Assembly (NCBI RefSeq): GCF_002007605.1 | Contig: NZ_CP019799.1 | Coordinates: 1,364,001 to 1,428,000, forward strand | Length of the DNA stretch: 64,000 bases | Source of the DNA: Cellvibrio sp. PSBB023 | GTDB lineage: Bacteria; Pseudomonadota; Gammaproteobacteria; Pseudomonadales; Cellvibrionaceae | Direction of reading: 5' to 3' | Part shown: positions 35,442 to 44,274 of the stretch, piece after piece | How the letters are laid out: each line of letters opens with the position of its first letter | Numbering within the stretch: the first letter of the stretch is position 1 | Translations under genes and position numbers: made by a program | The notes under the pieces: model-generated | Seen by the model: the letters and a program-made list of their open reading frames with translations, nothing else | The model's database searches: none | Told to the model about the DNA's origin: nothing

Positions 35442-36119
35442 ATGAAAACCTCATTCTTACACAGCATTACTATTCCCTTGAGCGCCCTTGCACTCACCGC
35501 ATCCTTGTCTGCCACTGCTGCGGGCGATAAGGAATCCAGCTCACAGACTGGCGCTTACACCGAAAAGAGAAGTGCCGCTGAATTCTGGGCGGACTTTAAA
35601 CAAGACAGCAAACAAACCTGGAAGGACAGTAAAACGGCTTTTAAAGACGGCTGGATTGAAAGCAAACTGGCGACAGCACTGGTTCTTAATGAACACCTGA
35701 ATGCGTTCAAGATTGATATCGACGTCGATAATGACATGGCCACCTTGAGTGGTGAGGTTCATTCCGACATCGAAAAAGAACTGGCTGAAAATATTGCACT
35801 AGGTGTTGAAGGTATCGATGCCGTCACCAACAACATCAAAGTCATTGAAAAACCTGCCAGAACCGCAGAGCCTGCCACGCCGAAAGGTCGCAACTTTGCG
35901 CAGTATGTGGCCGATGTTTCAACCACAGCATCAATTAAAACCGAACTGCTCGCCTCGCCCAATATCAAAGGCCTTGCGATTGATGTGGATACGCTCAATC
36001 ACAAAGTGACATTGTCTGGACAGGTGGGTTCGCTGGAAGAAAAAGCGCTGGCGCAAGCGATTGCGGCTAAACATGAAAATGTGAAAGGCGTGGTGAATAA
36101 CTTGCAAGTAAAATCCTGA
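35442..36119 (+). CDS. Periplasmic protein with two BON domains (OsmY-like)
   Basis: 225 residues. Signal peptide SITIPLSALALTASLSATAA. A linker (AEFWADFKQDSKQTWKDSKT) leads to BON domain 1 (ESKLATALVLNEHLNAFKID, then LSGEVHSDIEKELAENIAL) and BON domain 2 (ASIKTELLASPNIKGLAIDV, then LSGQVGSLEEKALAQAIA). BON domains bind phospholipid surfaces; OsmY-like proteins act in osmotic and envelope stress. AAAGGAGATAAACG precedes the ATG. Followed by a GC-rich hairpin at 36156-36176. Confidence 0.88.
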   Translation: MKTSFLHSITIPLSALALTASLSATAAGDKESSSQTGAYTEKRSAAEFWADFKQDSKQTWKDSKTAFKDGWIESKLATALVLNEHLNAFKIDIDVDNDMATLSGEVHSDIEKELAENIALGVEGIDAVTNNIKVIEKPARTAEPATPKGRNFAQYVADVSTTASIKTELLASPNIKGLAIDVDTLNHKVTLSGQVGSLEEKALAQAIAAKHENVKGVVNNLQVKS

Positions 36120-36155
36120 TGCCACACAAACAGGATTTGTGCGTAAAGATGTCTG

Positions 36156-36176
36156 CCGGGGTGCGTGCCACCCCGG
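36156..36176 (+). terminator. GC-rich hairpin after the BON gene
   Basis: CCGGGGTG, loop CGTGC, CACCCCGG: an 8-bp perfect stem 37 bp after the stop codon. No U tract follows, so it may be a rho-type pause or an mRNA-stabilising structure rather than a classic terminator. Confidence 0.5.
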
Positions 36177-36404
36177 TTCGGCGGCGACACATCAACAACC
36201 GCAAACTTCTATAACCCAAGGCTCTTTAACCGCAGCGACCACAAACGACAACCGTCACTTAAAACCAGGATTTGCCTGACAAAAATAACAACAAATACAA
36301 CCAGTTACTGAATATACCTCATAAACCTGTGTAACTTTAACGCGCAATTTAGTGCACATTCAGCTGCAATTTAGGCTTTATCCCTCCCGCCGAATGGTTT
36401 AGTC

Positions 36405-37511
36405 TTGCTTTTAATTGAGTCACAAGAGCTTACCAACCACTTGAACACCCAGGTTATATCCCCCCCGGAAATTATTACCCAGCCGCTAACGCTGGAGCCC
36501 AGCGATAGTCGTCGCCTTGCCAACCTCAATGGTCTGCTCGGTCAACACCTGCGCCAAATCGAAGAGCGCCTCGATATCGAAATACGCAATCGTGGTTCGG
36601 AATTCCAACTGGTAGGCCCCGCCACAAAAACGCGTGCTGCCGCCGAATTACTGCGCAACCTCTACGAATTCACCGGGCACAGCGAACTCACCCCGGATGA
36701 AGTCCATCTCGCCCTGCAAACCTCAGGAATTGAACAGCTTATGCAACAACTCGATAACGCCGAGTCTCTTGTTGATGACACCAGCGCTACCGCACCCGCC
36801 GCCGACAATACTAGCGACGAAGGTGGAATTACCCTTATCCGCACCAAAAAATGCACCATCAAGCCTCGCGGCTTGAATCAGCAGCGCTATGTGCGCGCTG
36901 TGCAACGCCACGACATTAACTTTGGTATTGGCCCTGCTGGTACAGGCAAAACCTACCTCGCCGTTGCCTGCGCGGTAGAAGCCCTGCTGAAAAATGAAAT
37001 CGAACGCATTCTACTGGTGCGTCCGGCGGTTGAAGCCGGTGAAAAACTCGGTTTCTTACCGGGCGATCTGGCCCAGAAAGTAGACCCTTATTTGCGCCCA
37101 CTCTACGATGCCTTGTTTGAAATGCTGGGCTTTGACACTGTAGGCAAACTCATGGAACGCGGCGTGATTGAAGTAGCGCCCCTTGCGTTTATGCGTGGTC
37201 GCACCCTGAATAATTCCTTTGTGATTCTGGATGAAAGCCAAAACACCACCCGTGAACAAATGAAAATGTTCCTGACCCGTATCGGTTTTGGCACCACAGC
37301 CGTGATTACCGGCGACCCGACACAAATCGACCTGCCACGAGGTATGGCCTCTGGCCTGCGCCATGCGATTGAAGTGCTGGATAACGTCAATGGCATCAGC
37401 TTTACCCACTTCACCTCCAAAGATGTGGTGCGTCACCCGATTGTCCAGCGCATCGTAGAAGCCTATGACGCTTTTGAGCAAAAGAACCCAAAACCGGATG
37501 ACGCGCGCTGA
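36405..37511 (+). CDS. ybeZ: PhoH-like ATPase (YbeZ)
   Basis: About 355-368 residues. No ATG lies at the N-terminus: the frame opens with TTG at 36405, and another TTG at 36441 would give a start nearer to E. coli YbeZ, so the start is uncertain. Seen: an N-terminal KH-like region ([20 protein letters not shown]), then [20 protein letters not shown] (Walker A), [37 protein letters not shown] (Walker B) and [11 protein letters not shown]. YbeZ works with YbeY in rRNA maturation. It is first of the ybeZ-ybeY-corC-lnt block, with 2 bp between it and ybeY. Confidence 0.93.
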   Translation: MLLIESQELTNHLNTQVISPPEIITQPLTLEPSDSRRLANLNGLLGQHLRQIEERLDIEIRNRGSEFQLVGPATKTRAAAELLRNLYEFTGHSELTPDEVHLALQTSGIEQLMQQLDNAESLVDDTSATAPAADNTSDEGGITLIRTKKCTIKPRGLNQQRYVRAVQRHDINFGIGPAGTGKTYLAVACAVEALLKNEIERILLVRPAVEAGEKLGFLPGDLAQKVDPYLRPLYDALFEMLGFDTVGKLMERGVIEVAPLAFMRGRTLNNSFVILDESQNTTREQMKMFLTRIGFGTTAVITGDPTQIDLPRGMASGLRHAIEVLDNVNGISFTHFTSKDVVRHPIVQRIVEAYDAFEQKNPKPDDAR

Positions 37512-37513
37512 TC

Positions 37514-37981
37514 ATGGCCTATCAAATTGATATAGAAAGTAACAGCCAAAGCCAACAAATTCCTGCTCTGGCTGAACTGGAGCGCTGGGTTAGCGCCGCA
37601 CTGCAAAGCCAAAAACTTGAAGACGCAGAAGTGAGCCTCTATATAGTCGACGAAGACGAAAGCCAGGAGCTCAACAATCAGTATCGCGGAAAAGATTACC
37701 CCACCAATGTGCTCTCCTTCCCGGCGGATATTCCCGAAGAAGTAGGCGTGCCGCTCTTGGGCGATTTGGTGGTCTGCGCTCCCGTTGTGGAACGCGAGGC
37801 ACGGGAGCAAGGTAAAACACTGGCGGCGCACTGGGCCCATATGCTGGTGCACGGCAGCTTGCATTTGCTGGGTTTCGATCACATCGACGATGGTGAAGCC
37901 GAAGAAATGGAAGCGCTGGAAACTGAAATCATCACCGGGCTGGGTTATCCCGCTCCCTATCAAGAACTTACGGCAGAATAA
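37514..37981 (+). CDS. ybeY: YbeY, rRNA maturation endoribonuclease
   Basis: 155 residues, normal for the family. The zinc-binding HxxxHxxxxxH motif is intact in [19 protein letters not shown]. Also [18 protein letters not shown] and [15 protein letters not shown], both family signatures. YbeY is a metal-dependent single-strand RNase for 16S rRNA 3' processing and 70S quality control. Its coupling to the upstream phoH-like gene and downstream corC is the standard gammaproteobacterial order. Confidence 0.97.
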   Translation: MAYQIDIESNSQSQQIPALAELERWVSAALQSQKLEDAEVSLYIVDEDESQELNNQYRGKDYPTNVLSFPADIPEEVGVPLLGDLVVCAPVVEREAREQGKTLAAHWAHMLVHGSLHLLGFDHIDDGEAEEMEALETEIITGLGYPAPYQELTAE

Positions 37982-38001
37982 AAACCTTGGGAACTACCAT
38001 C

Positions 38002-38877
38002 ATGTCGGACGACCATCCGAGTAGCACCACTACTGAAAAAAACGAACGCAGCGATAAACACGAGCGATCATGGCTGGATAAAGTACTTCACGCGTTTAGC
38101 GCGGAGCCCAAATCCCGCGACGAGCTGCTGGAAATTATTAAAGACGCTGCCGACAACCAATTGCTCGACCAGGAAGCCCTGAGCATCATCGAAGGCGCAT
38201 TGGATGTATCCTCCCTGCAAGCGCGTGAAATTATGGTGCCGCGCTCACACATAGTCGCCATCCGCTTGGAAGACTCACCGCAGGAATACCTGCCACAAAT
38301 TATTGAATCCGGCCATTCACGCTTTCCGGTGATTGGCGAAAACATCGACGATGTAAAAGGCATTTTGCTGGCCAAGGATCTACTGCCCCTCGCCCTGAAA
38401 GGCACCGATAACTTCAATTTGGAAACCATTCTTCGCCCCGCCAACATTGTGCCGGAGAGCAAGCGTGTCAACGTATTGCTGCGCGAATTCCGCGAAAACC
38501 GCTACCACATGGCGCTGGTCATGGACGAATACGGCGGTATTACCGGCCTACTCACGATCGAAGATATCCTTGAAGAAATTGTTGGCGAGATTGAAGATGA
38601 AACCGACGAAGAAGAGGAAGCCTCTGACTTTATCAAGCGCGTGAGCGAAACCGACTACATAGTCAAAGCGCTGACGCCGATTGAAGACTTCAACGAATTC
38701 TTCAACACCCAATTCAGCGACGAGGACTTCGATACCCTGGGCGGTATTTTGATGCAGGAGTTCGGTCACCTGCCCAAGCGCAATGAAGTCGTACAAATGA
38801 ACAATATGCAATTCCGCGTACTTTACGCCGACAATCGCCAAATCCACTTATTGCGCTTAACGATCGCAAGCGATTAA
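38002..38877 (+). CDS. corC: CorC-like CBS-domain protein (YbeX)
   Basis: 291 residues from the ATG at 38002; an in-frame TTG five codons earlier is not needed. No membrane segment. Two CBS domains: IMVPRSHIVAIRLEDSPQEY with HSRFPVIGENIDDVKGILLA, and RENRYHMALVMDEYGGITGL with TIEDILEEIVGEIEDETDEE. The C-terminal CorC_HlyC domain has DTLGGILMQEFGHLPKRNE. It is linked to Mg/Co efflux and, as YbeX, to ribosome metabolism; CBS domains bind adenine nucleotides. A terminator follows at 38908-38935. Confidence 0.94.
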   Translation: MSDDHPSSTTTEKNERSDKHERSWLDKVLHAFSAEPKSRDELLEIIKDAADNQLLDQEALSIIEGALDVSSLQAREIMVPRSHIVAIRLEDSPQEYLPQIIESGHSRFPVIGENIDDVKGILLAKDLLPLALKGTDNFNLETILRPANIVPESKRVNVLLREFRENRYHMALVMDEYGGITGLLTIEDILEEIVGEIEDETDEEEEASDFIKRVSETDYIVKALTPIEDFNEFFNTQFSDEDFDTLGGILMQEFGHLPKRNEVVQMNNMQFRVLYADNRQIHLLRLTIASD

Positions 38878-38907
38878 TCTTCACGCTTGCAACACACCAC
38901 GCTCTGG

Positions 38908-38935
38908 AAATCCCGCCCACTGGCGGGATTTTTTT
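38908..38935 (+). terminator. Intrinsic terminator after corC
   Basis: AAATCCCGCC, loop CACT, GGCGGGATTTTTTT: strong GC stem and U tract, 31 bp after the corC stop. lnt downstream would need some read-through or its own promoter. Confidence 0.9.
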
Positions 38936-38961
38936 AACCGCCCACACAAGATTACTGATCC

Positions 38962-40500
38962 ATGGCCGATACGTTTCGCAACCTGTCCACCCGCCTTGCC
39001 CTGCTGCTCGCACTCATTAGCGGCGCCCTGATTACCCTGAGCTTTGCGCCGTTCGACTTCTGGCCAATCAGCTTGCTGAGCTTGACGGTGTTCGCCTTAC
39101 TCCTCAAAGAGCAAACCATGAAGCAGGTACTCTGGCGCAGCTTTGCCTTTGGCCTGGGGTTATACGGGGCAGGTATTCACTGGATTTACGTCAGCATCCA
39201 CAACTTTGGCGGCGCTGCCCCCTTATTTGCTGCCTTTTTGGTGTTTGTATTCGCCTGTTTTATGGCGCTTGTTTTTGTACTGCCGTTTTATCTCTATGGC
39301 CGCTGGTTTAGCTTTCACCGCTATGCCCTATTAATCGCCCTGCCCACCTGCTGGCTATTGGGCGAGTGGTCGCGCACTTGGTTGCTCACCGGATTCCCCT
39401 GGCTATTTTTAGGTTACAGCCATTTGGATACCTGGCTAGCCGGCTGGGCGCCGATTGGCGGGGTTATGAGCATCGGACTTATTCTGACTGCCAACGCCGG
39501 GCTGATTGCTGAGCTGGTCTGGCAAGGCCAGTCAGCACGCACACAAAAACCGCTAATGATCAGCGCCATTGCGCTCAACCTTGTATTTTGGGTTGCAGGT
39601 GCCGTTTTAAACACCATCACTTGGGCCGAACCTGAGGCAACCCCCATCCGCATTGGCATGGTGCAACCCAACGTGGATCAAGGCACCAAGCTGACCTTCA
39701 ACGAGACCACCACCATCGCCGCATTGGACCAATTGCGCGAACTCAGCACCGATCTGTGGGATAACGACTGGGTCGTTTGGCCAGAAGCCGCCATTCCTAC
39801 CACCTTGACCTTCCATGAGGCGCTGCCATTCCTGGAGGAGATGAACAGCAAAGCCTCCGCCGCCAATGCCGCGCTTTTTACCGGCGTCATCTACGAAGAC
39901 CGCGACAAACATAAGTTCTACAACTCGGTGGTTGGCCTGGGAGAAGGCTATGGCTTCTACCACAAGCGACGCCTGGTTCCCTTTGGTGAATACGTGCCAT
40001 TGGAAGACCAACTGCGCGGACTGATTGAATTCTTTAACCTGCCAACCTCGTTTATCCACATTGGCCCGCAGGATCAACATGGGCTAATCGCCAAAGGCGT
40101 GCGCATTACCCCGGCGATTTGCTATGAAATTGTCTACCCGGATCTCGTCGCCCAAGCGGCCAAAGAAACACAGGTGCTGCTCAGCGTGAACAACCTTGGC
40201 TGGTTCCTGAATTCGATCCAGGCCAAACAATTTATGCAGATGGCACAGATGCGCGCCCTGGAAACCGGCCGCTACCTGGTGTACAGCACTAACAACGGCC
40301 CCAGCGCGATTATCGACAACAAAGGCAAGATCATCAGCCAGAGCGATTCATTCCGCGCCCAGACCTTTACTGGCGTTATTCATGCGGTGAAAGCGTGGAC
40401 ACCCTTTATGGTAAGCAGTAGCGGGCCATTGGTGATTATCGCCGCCCTACTCTTATTGGCCCTGCAGGCGCCCGCTTTGTATCGCAAACAACCAGACTGA
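38962..40500 (+). CDS. lnt: Lnt, apolipoprotein N-acyltransferase
   Basis: 512 residues, family-typical. An N-terminal block of about six membrane helices (from ALLLALISGALITLSFAPF) is followed by the periplasmic nitrilase-fold domain, RIGMVQPNVDQGTKLTFNE onward. The catalytic triad is visible: Glu in VWPEAAIPTT, Lys in YHKRRLVPFGEYVPLE, Cys in ITPAICYEIVYPDL. A last membrane helix is at the C-terminus. Lnt adds the third acyl chain to lipoprotein N-terminal Cys, the step before LolCDE export (genes at 58.6-61.8 kb). Confidence 0.97.
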   Translation: MADTFRNLSTRLALLLALISGALITLSFAPFDFWPISLLSLTVFALLLKEQTMKQVLWRSFAFGLGLYGAGIHWIYVSIHNFGGAAPLFAAFLVFVFACFMALVFVLPFYLYGRWFSFHRYALLIALPTCWLLGEWSRTWLLTGFPWLFLGYSHLDTWLAGWAPIGGVMSIGLILTANAGLIAELVWQGQSARTQKPLMISAIALNLVFWVAGAVLNTITWAEPEATPIRIGMVQPNVDQGTKLTFNETTTIAALDQLRELSTDLWDNDWVVWPEAAIPTTLTFHEALPFLEEMNSKASAANAALFTGVIYEDRDKHKFYNSVVGLGEGYGFYHKRRLVPFGEYVPLEDQLRGLIEFFNLPTSFIHIGPQDQHGLIAKGVRITPAICYEIVYPDLVAQAAKETQVLLSVNNLGWFLNSIQAKQFMQMAQMRALETGRYLVYSTNNGPSAIIDNKGKIISQSDSFRAQTFTGVIHAVKAWTPFMVSSSGPLVIIAALLLLALQAPALYRKQPD

Positions 40501-40596
40501 TCGCCGGGGCAACAACAGTGAGCAGCGGGTAACCATCGCCACCATACGCTGCTCACCGCCCCCTCGGCACCAACACTAGCGCTCTATAAACTACAA

Positions 40597-40612
40597 ACAC
40601 TATATGTAGTCA
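40597..40612. promoter_or_regulatory. NrdR-box-like site upstream of nrdA (distal)
   Basis: ACACTATATGTAGTCA matches the NrdR box consensus (acaCwAtATaTwGtgt) at 13 of 16 positions with the core intact. It lies about 590 bp before nrdA, far for direct control unless the promoter is also distal. Confidence 0.4.
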
Positions 40613-40759
40613 TAAATCAACAATAGAACTATTAGAAAAAAGTCTAAGTCTCGCGACAAATAGTCACAATTCGCATAGATGGCCCATTCCATGGCGTTTG
40701 CGGCGCAATGCCTGAGGATTACTGACTTGCCCCCAGTTTGTACCCCTGTCACCCACACC

Positions 40760-40768
40760 TTATCCACA
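40760..40768 (+). promoter_or_regulatory. DnaA box upstream of nrdA
   Basis: TTATCCACA is a perfect consensus DnaA box, about 430 bp before nrdA. In E. coli nrdAB transcription is controlled by DnaA at such boxes, so a role in replication-linked control is reasonable. A single 9-mer can also occur by chance. Confidence 0.45.
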
Positions 40769-41029
40769 GCTTTTCAAGCTTGCATAAAACCCGCAATCGC
40801 ATTATCTTGTAGCCCATTCACGATTTACCCCTAGATATAGGTGTTGGGCGCGCCAAATGCACTAGCAGCGCCTAACCTTGCAGAGCTAAATCGTCAAGCA
40901 GAATTTTGACCCAATTGAACGCTAATTCACTATTTTGCTACATAGGTAGCAGTGATTAGCGGCTGGCGACACGCTCCACGCGTGTTTGCCTGGCATCAGC
41001 GGTATGGGCACAAGGCGTGATTGCGTCTA

Positions 41030-41047
41030 CCACAATATCTTGTGGTC
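41030..41047. promoter_or_regulatory. NrdR-box-like palindrome upstream of nrdA (proximal)
   Basis: ACCACAATATCTTGTGGT is a perfect 7-bp inverted repeat with centre TATC; 13 of 16 positions match the NrdR consensus. About 150 bp before the nrdA start, it is the better candidate for repression by NrdR with dATP/ATP. Confidence 0.5.
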
Positions 41048-41198
41048 AGACAAAACACGCAACATGGTGTTGTAGACCCTGATTTTAATAACAACGGCCG
41101 CGCCCAAGTATCGCGCCCGGGTCATCCGACACAGGCTTTATCACAACTTTTACCAACCAGTCATTTCAACCAGGAAAGACCTCACGCGGGAGACGTCT

Positions 41199-44144
41199 AT
41201 GCAAACTGACATTGAAACCACCACCGGTACACGCAACGTGCAACAGGACATTCACGGCGGCGCAGCCACACTCACAGCCACGGCACCGGGCCAATTACGC
41301 GTGATCAAGCGCAACGGAACGGTGGTTCCCTTCGATGCCAGCAAAATTGCCATCGCCATGACCAAAGCCTTTCTGGCCGTAGAGGGCGGCACTGCTGCGG
41401 CCTCCACGCGCGTGCATGAAACGGTCAATAACCTCACCCAACAAATTACTGCCACCTTCAAACGCCGCATGCCATCCGGCGGCACTATTCATATTGAAGA
41501 GATTCAGGATCAGGTTGAACTGATCCTGATGCGCTCCGGCGAACAAAAAGTGGCCCGCGACTACGTGCTCTACCGCGAAGAGCATGCTCGTCTGCGCGCC
41601 CAGAAGCAGCCCACGACCTCCCATGAGCCAGACCCGGACTACCCCAGCCTGAATGTGATTCTGGCCGATGGCAGCCGTGCTCCCCTGGACATTGGCCGTA
41701 TGCGCACCATTGTGCGTGAAGCCTGTGCTGGCTTGGCCGGTGTAGCAGAGAAAGCCATTCTCGACGAAGCCATGCGCAACCTCTATGACGGTGTAGCGGA
41801 AAAGGACGTAAACACCTCATTGGTGATTACCGCCCGTACACTGGTAGAGAAAGAACCTAACTACTCTTTTGTAACCGCTCGTCTGCTGATGGACAAACTG
41901 CGCGCTGAAGCCCTGAGCTTCTTCGGTGTGGCCACCTCTGCCACCCAGGCTGACATGGAAACCCTCTACGCCCAAACCCTGCCGCTCTATATCAAGAAAG
42001 GCGTTGAGCTGGAGCTGATCTCTCCCGAGCTGCAAAACTTTGACCTGGAAAAACTGGGCAAAGCCCTGATCGCCGAGCGCGACTTGCAGTTCACCTACCT
42101 CGGCCTGCAAACCCTGTATGACCGCTACTTCATTCACAGCAATGACACCCGCATCGAACTGCCGCAAATATTCTTTATGCGCGTAGCCATGGGCTTGGCG
42201 ATCCAGGAAGACAACCGTGAAGATCGCGCGATTGAGTTCTATCGTCTCTTGTCATCCTTTGACTACATGAGCTCCACCCCAACCCTGTTCAACTCCGGCA
42301 CCTTACGCCCGCAGTTATCCTCTTGCTACCTGACCACCGTGCCGGACGACCTTCACGGCATTTACGGTGCGATTCAAGACAACGCCATGCTCAGCAAATT
42401 TGCAGGCGGCCTGGGTAATGACTGGACCCCGGTGCGCGCATTGGGCGCCTACATCAAAGGCACCAACGGCAAGTCACAGGGTGTAGTTCCCTTCCTGAAA
42501 GTAGCCAACGACACCGCTGTGGCGGTAAACCAGGGCGGCAAGCGCAAAGGCGCCGTCTGTGCGTACCTGGAAACCTGGCACCTGGATACCGAAGAATTCC
42601 TTGAGCTGCGCAAGAACACCGGCGATGACCGCCGCCGCACCCACGATATGAACACCGCCAACTGGGTGCCCGACCTGTTCATGAAGCGCGTATTTGACGA
42701 TAAAGAGTGGACCCTCTTCTCGCCGAACGACGTTCCCGACCTGCACGATTTGTACGGCAAAGCTTTTGAAGAGCGTTACGCGTTCTACGAAGCCGAAGCC
42801 GCTGCTGGTCGCATCAAAGTCTTCAAAACCGTACGCGCATTAGACCTGTGGCGCAAAATGCTGGGCATGCTGTTTGAAACCGGCCACCCATGGATCACCT
42901 TCAAAGACCCATGCAACCTGCGCAGCCCGCAACAGCATGCCGGTGTGGTTCACTCATCCAACCTGTGTACTGAAATCACCTTGAATACCAAGGCGAACGA
43001 TGAAATCGCGGTGTGTAACCTCGGTTCTATCAACCTTGCGCAACACATTGTGGATGGCAAACTCGATCAGGCAAAACTGGAGCGCACCGTTAAAACTGCG
43101 ATCCGTATGCTCGATAACGTGATCGATATTAACTACTACGCCGTGGCGACCTCCAAACAGTCCAACCTGCGTCACCGCCCTATCGGCCTTGGCATCATGG
43201 GCTTCCAGGATGCGCTCTATGAACAACGTATCGCCTACAGCTCACAACAAGCCGTAGATTTTGCCGACACCTCCATGGAAGCCGTGAGCTACTACGCCAT
43301 CAAAGCCTCCAGCGAACTGGCGGCCGAGCGTGGCAAGTACTCGACCTTTGAAGGTTCTTTGTGGAGCAAAGGCATTCTGCCTATCGACTCTATTGAAATC
43401 CTCGCGCAAAACCGTGGTGAGAATTACATCAAAGTCGACCGCAGCCAAACCTTCGACTGGGCAACCCTGCGCGAGCAAGTGAAAACCCAGGGTATGCGCA
43501 ACTCCAACGTGATGGCGATTGCCCCAACGGCAACCATCTCCAACATAACTGGCGTAACCCAGTCGATTGAACCGACTTACCAAAACCTCTACGTGAAATC
43601 CAACCTCTCAGGCGAATTCACCGTGGTTAACCCGCACTTGGTACACGACCTGAAAGCCCGTGGCCTGTGGGATGCGGTAATGGTTAACGATTTGAAATAC
43701 TACGAAGGCTCACTGCAAAAGATCGACCGCATCCCGGCCGACCTCAAAGCCATCTACTCCACCGCGTTTGAAGTAGAACCCAAGTGGATCGTAGAAGCCG
43801 CCAGCCGTCGCCAAAAGTGGATTGACCAAGCACAGAGCTTGAACCTCTACATCGCGGGCGCTAACGGTAAAAAATTAGACATTACTTACCGCATGGCGTG
43901 GTTCTCCGGCTTAAAGACTACGTATTACCTGCGTGCCTTGGCAGCAACCACCACCGAGAAATCCACCATCAATACCGGCGCCTTGAACGCGGTATCCGCT
44001 GGCGGTGCAAACGGTGGACTGGCAGCAGCCCCTGCCGCCGCAAAACCGGCAGTCGCCGAGGTAGAAGAAGCGAGCTTTGCCCAAGCGGCGCCAGTGCCAC
44101 TGGCCTGTTCGATTGATAATCCGGATTGCGAAGCTTGCCAATAA
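41199..44144 (+). CDS. nrdA: NrdA, class Ia ribonucleotide reductase large subunit with two ATP-cones
   Basis: 981 residues, ~220 longer than E. coli NrdA. ATP-cone 1 (LRVIKRNGTVVPFDASKIAI, ending DYVLYREEHARLRAQ), ATP-cone 2 (LNVILADGSRAPLDIGRMRT), then the barrel: SSTPTLFNSGTLRPQLSSCY (first redox Cys), SSNLCTEITLNT (thiyl Cys) with NLGSINLAQH, and the C-terminal redox pair CEAC in NPDCEACQ. Two N-terminal cones resemble Pseudomonas NrdA. It reduces ribonucleoside diphosphates with NrdB; the cones provide dATP/ATP activity control. 130 bp separates it from nrdB, occupied by REP-like inverted repeats. Confidence 0.97.
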   Translation: MQTDIETTTGTRNVQQDIHGGAATLTATAPGQLRVIKRNGTVVPFDASKIAIAMTKAFLAVEGGTAAASTRVHETVNNLTQQITATFKRRMPSGGTIHIEEIQDQVELILMRSGEQKVARDYVLYREEHARLRAQKQPTTSHEPDPDYPSLNVILADGSRAPLDIGRMRTIVREACAGLAGVAEKAILDEAMRNLYDGVAEKDVNTSLVITARTLVEKEPNYSFVTARLLMDKLRAEALSFFGVATSATQADMETLYAQTLPLYIKKGVELELISPELQNFDLEKLGKALIAERDLQFTYLGLQTLYDRYFIHSNDTRIELPQIFFMRVAMGLAIQEDNREDRAIEFYRLLSSFDYMSSTPTLFNSGTLRPQLSSCYLTTVPDDLHGIYGAIQDNAMLSKFAGGLGNDWTPVRALGAYIKGTNGKSQGVVPFLKVANDTAVAVNQGGKRKGAVCAYLETWHLDTEEFLELRKNTGDDRRRTHDMNTANWVPDLFMKRVFDDKEWTLFSPNDVPDLHDLYGKAFEERYAFYEAEAAAGRIKVFKTVRALDLWRKMLGMLFETGHPWITFKDPCNLRSPQQHAGVVHSSNLCTEITLNTKANDEIAVCNLGSINLAQHIVDGKLDQAKLERTVKTAIRMLDNVIDINYYAVATSKQSNLRHRPIGLGIMGFQDALYEQRIAYSSQQAVDFADTSMEAVSYYAIKASSELAAERGKYSTFEGSLWSKGILPIDSIEILAQNRGENYIKVDRSQTFDWATLREQVKTQGMRNSNVMAIAPTATISNITGVTQSIEPTYQNLYVKSNLSGEFTVVNPHLVHDLKARGLWDAVMVNDLKYYEGSLQKIDRIPADLKAIYSTAFEVEPKWIVEAASRRQKWIDQAQSLNLYIAGANGKKLDITYRMAWFSGLKTTYYLRALAATTTEKSTINTGALNAVSAGGANGGLAAAPAAAKPAVAEVEEASFAQAAPVPLACSIDNPDCEACQ

Positions 44145-44151
44145 ACCTCAG

Positions 44152-44225
44152 TGTTGGGGTTCGCTTCGCTCACCACCAACCTACAGAGTGCTTCGTAGGT
44201 TGGTGGTGAGGAACGAACCCCAACA
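44152..44225. repeat. REP-like inverted pair between nrdA and nrdB
   Basis: TGTTGGGGTTCG...CACCACCAACCTAC (44152-44184) and its near-perfect inverse GTAGGTTGGTGGTGAG...CGAACCCCAACA (44195-44225) form a long hairpin. The same end sequences bound the ~155-bp repeats around the transposase at 46.9 kb, so this is a REPIN of the same family. In the nrdAB mRNA it may shift the stoichiometry of the two subunits by stabilising or attenuating. Confidence 0.85.
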
Positions 44226-44274
44226 AATATGCAGAATACGCGATACACGCACACAGAATTAAACGAGGAACACC

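Larger units (their letters stand above)
40501..41198 (+). promoter_or_regulatory. Long nrdA upstream region without genes
   Basis: About 700 bp between lnt and nrdA with no convincing coding frame (a 62-residue frame at 41021-41209 has no ribosome site and is not counted). It contains the NrdR-like and DnaA boxes listed separately and a GCTAC/GTAGC inverted repeat near 40938-40951. It probably carries the nrdAB promoter and a long 5' leader; I could not place the promoter confidently. Confidence 0.6.

Noticed and set aside
41021..41209. 62-residue frame upstream of nrdA
   Set aside because: No ribosome site, spans the proximal NrdR-like palindrome and overlaps the nrdA start.
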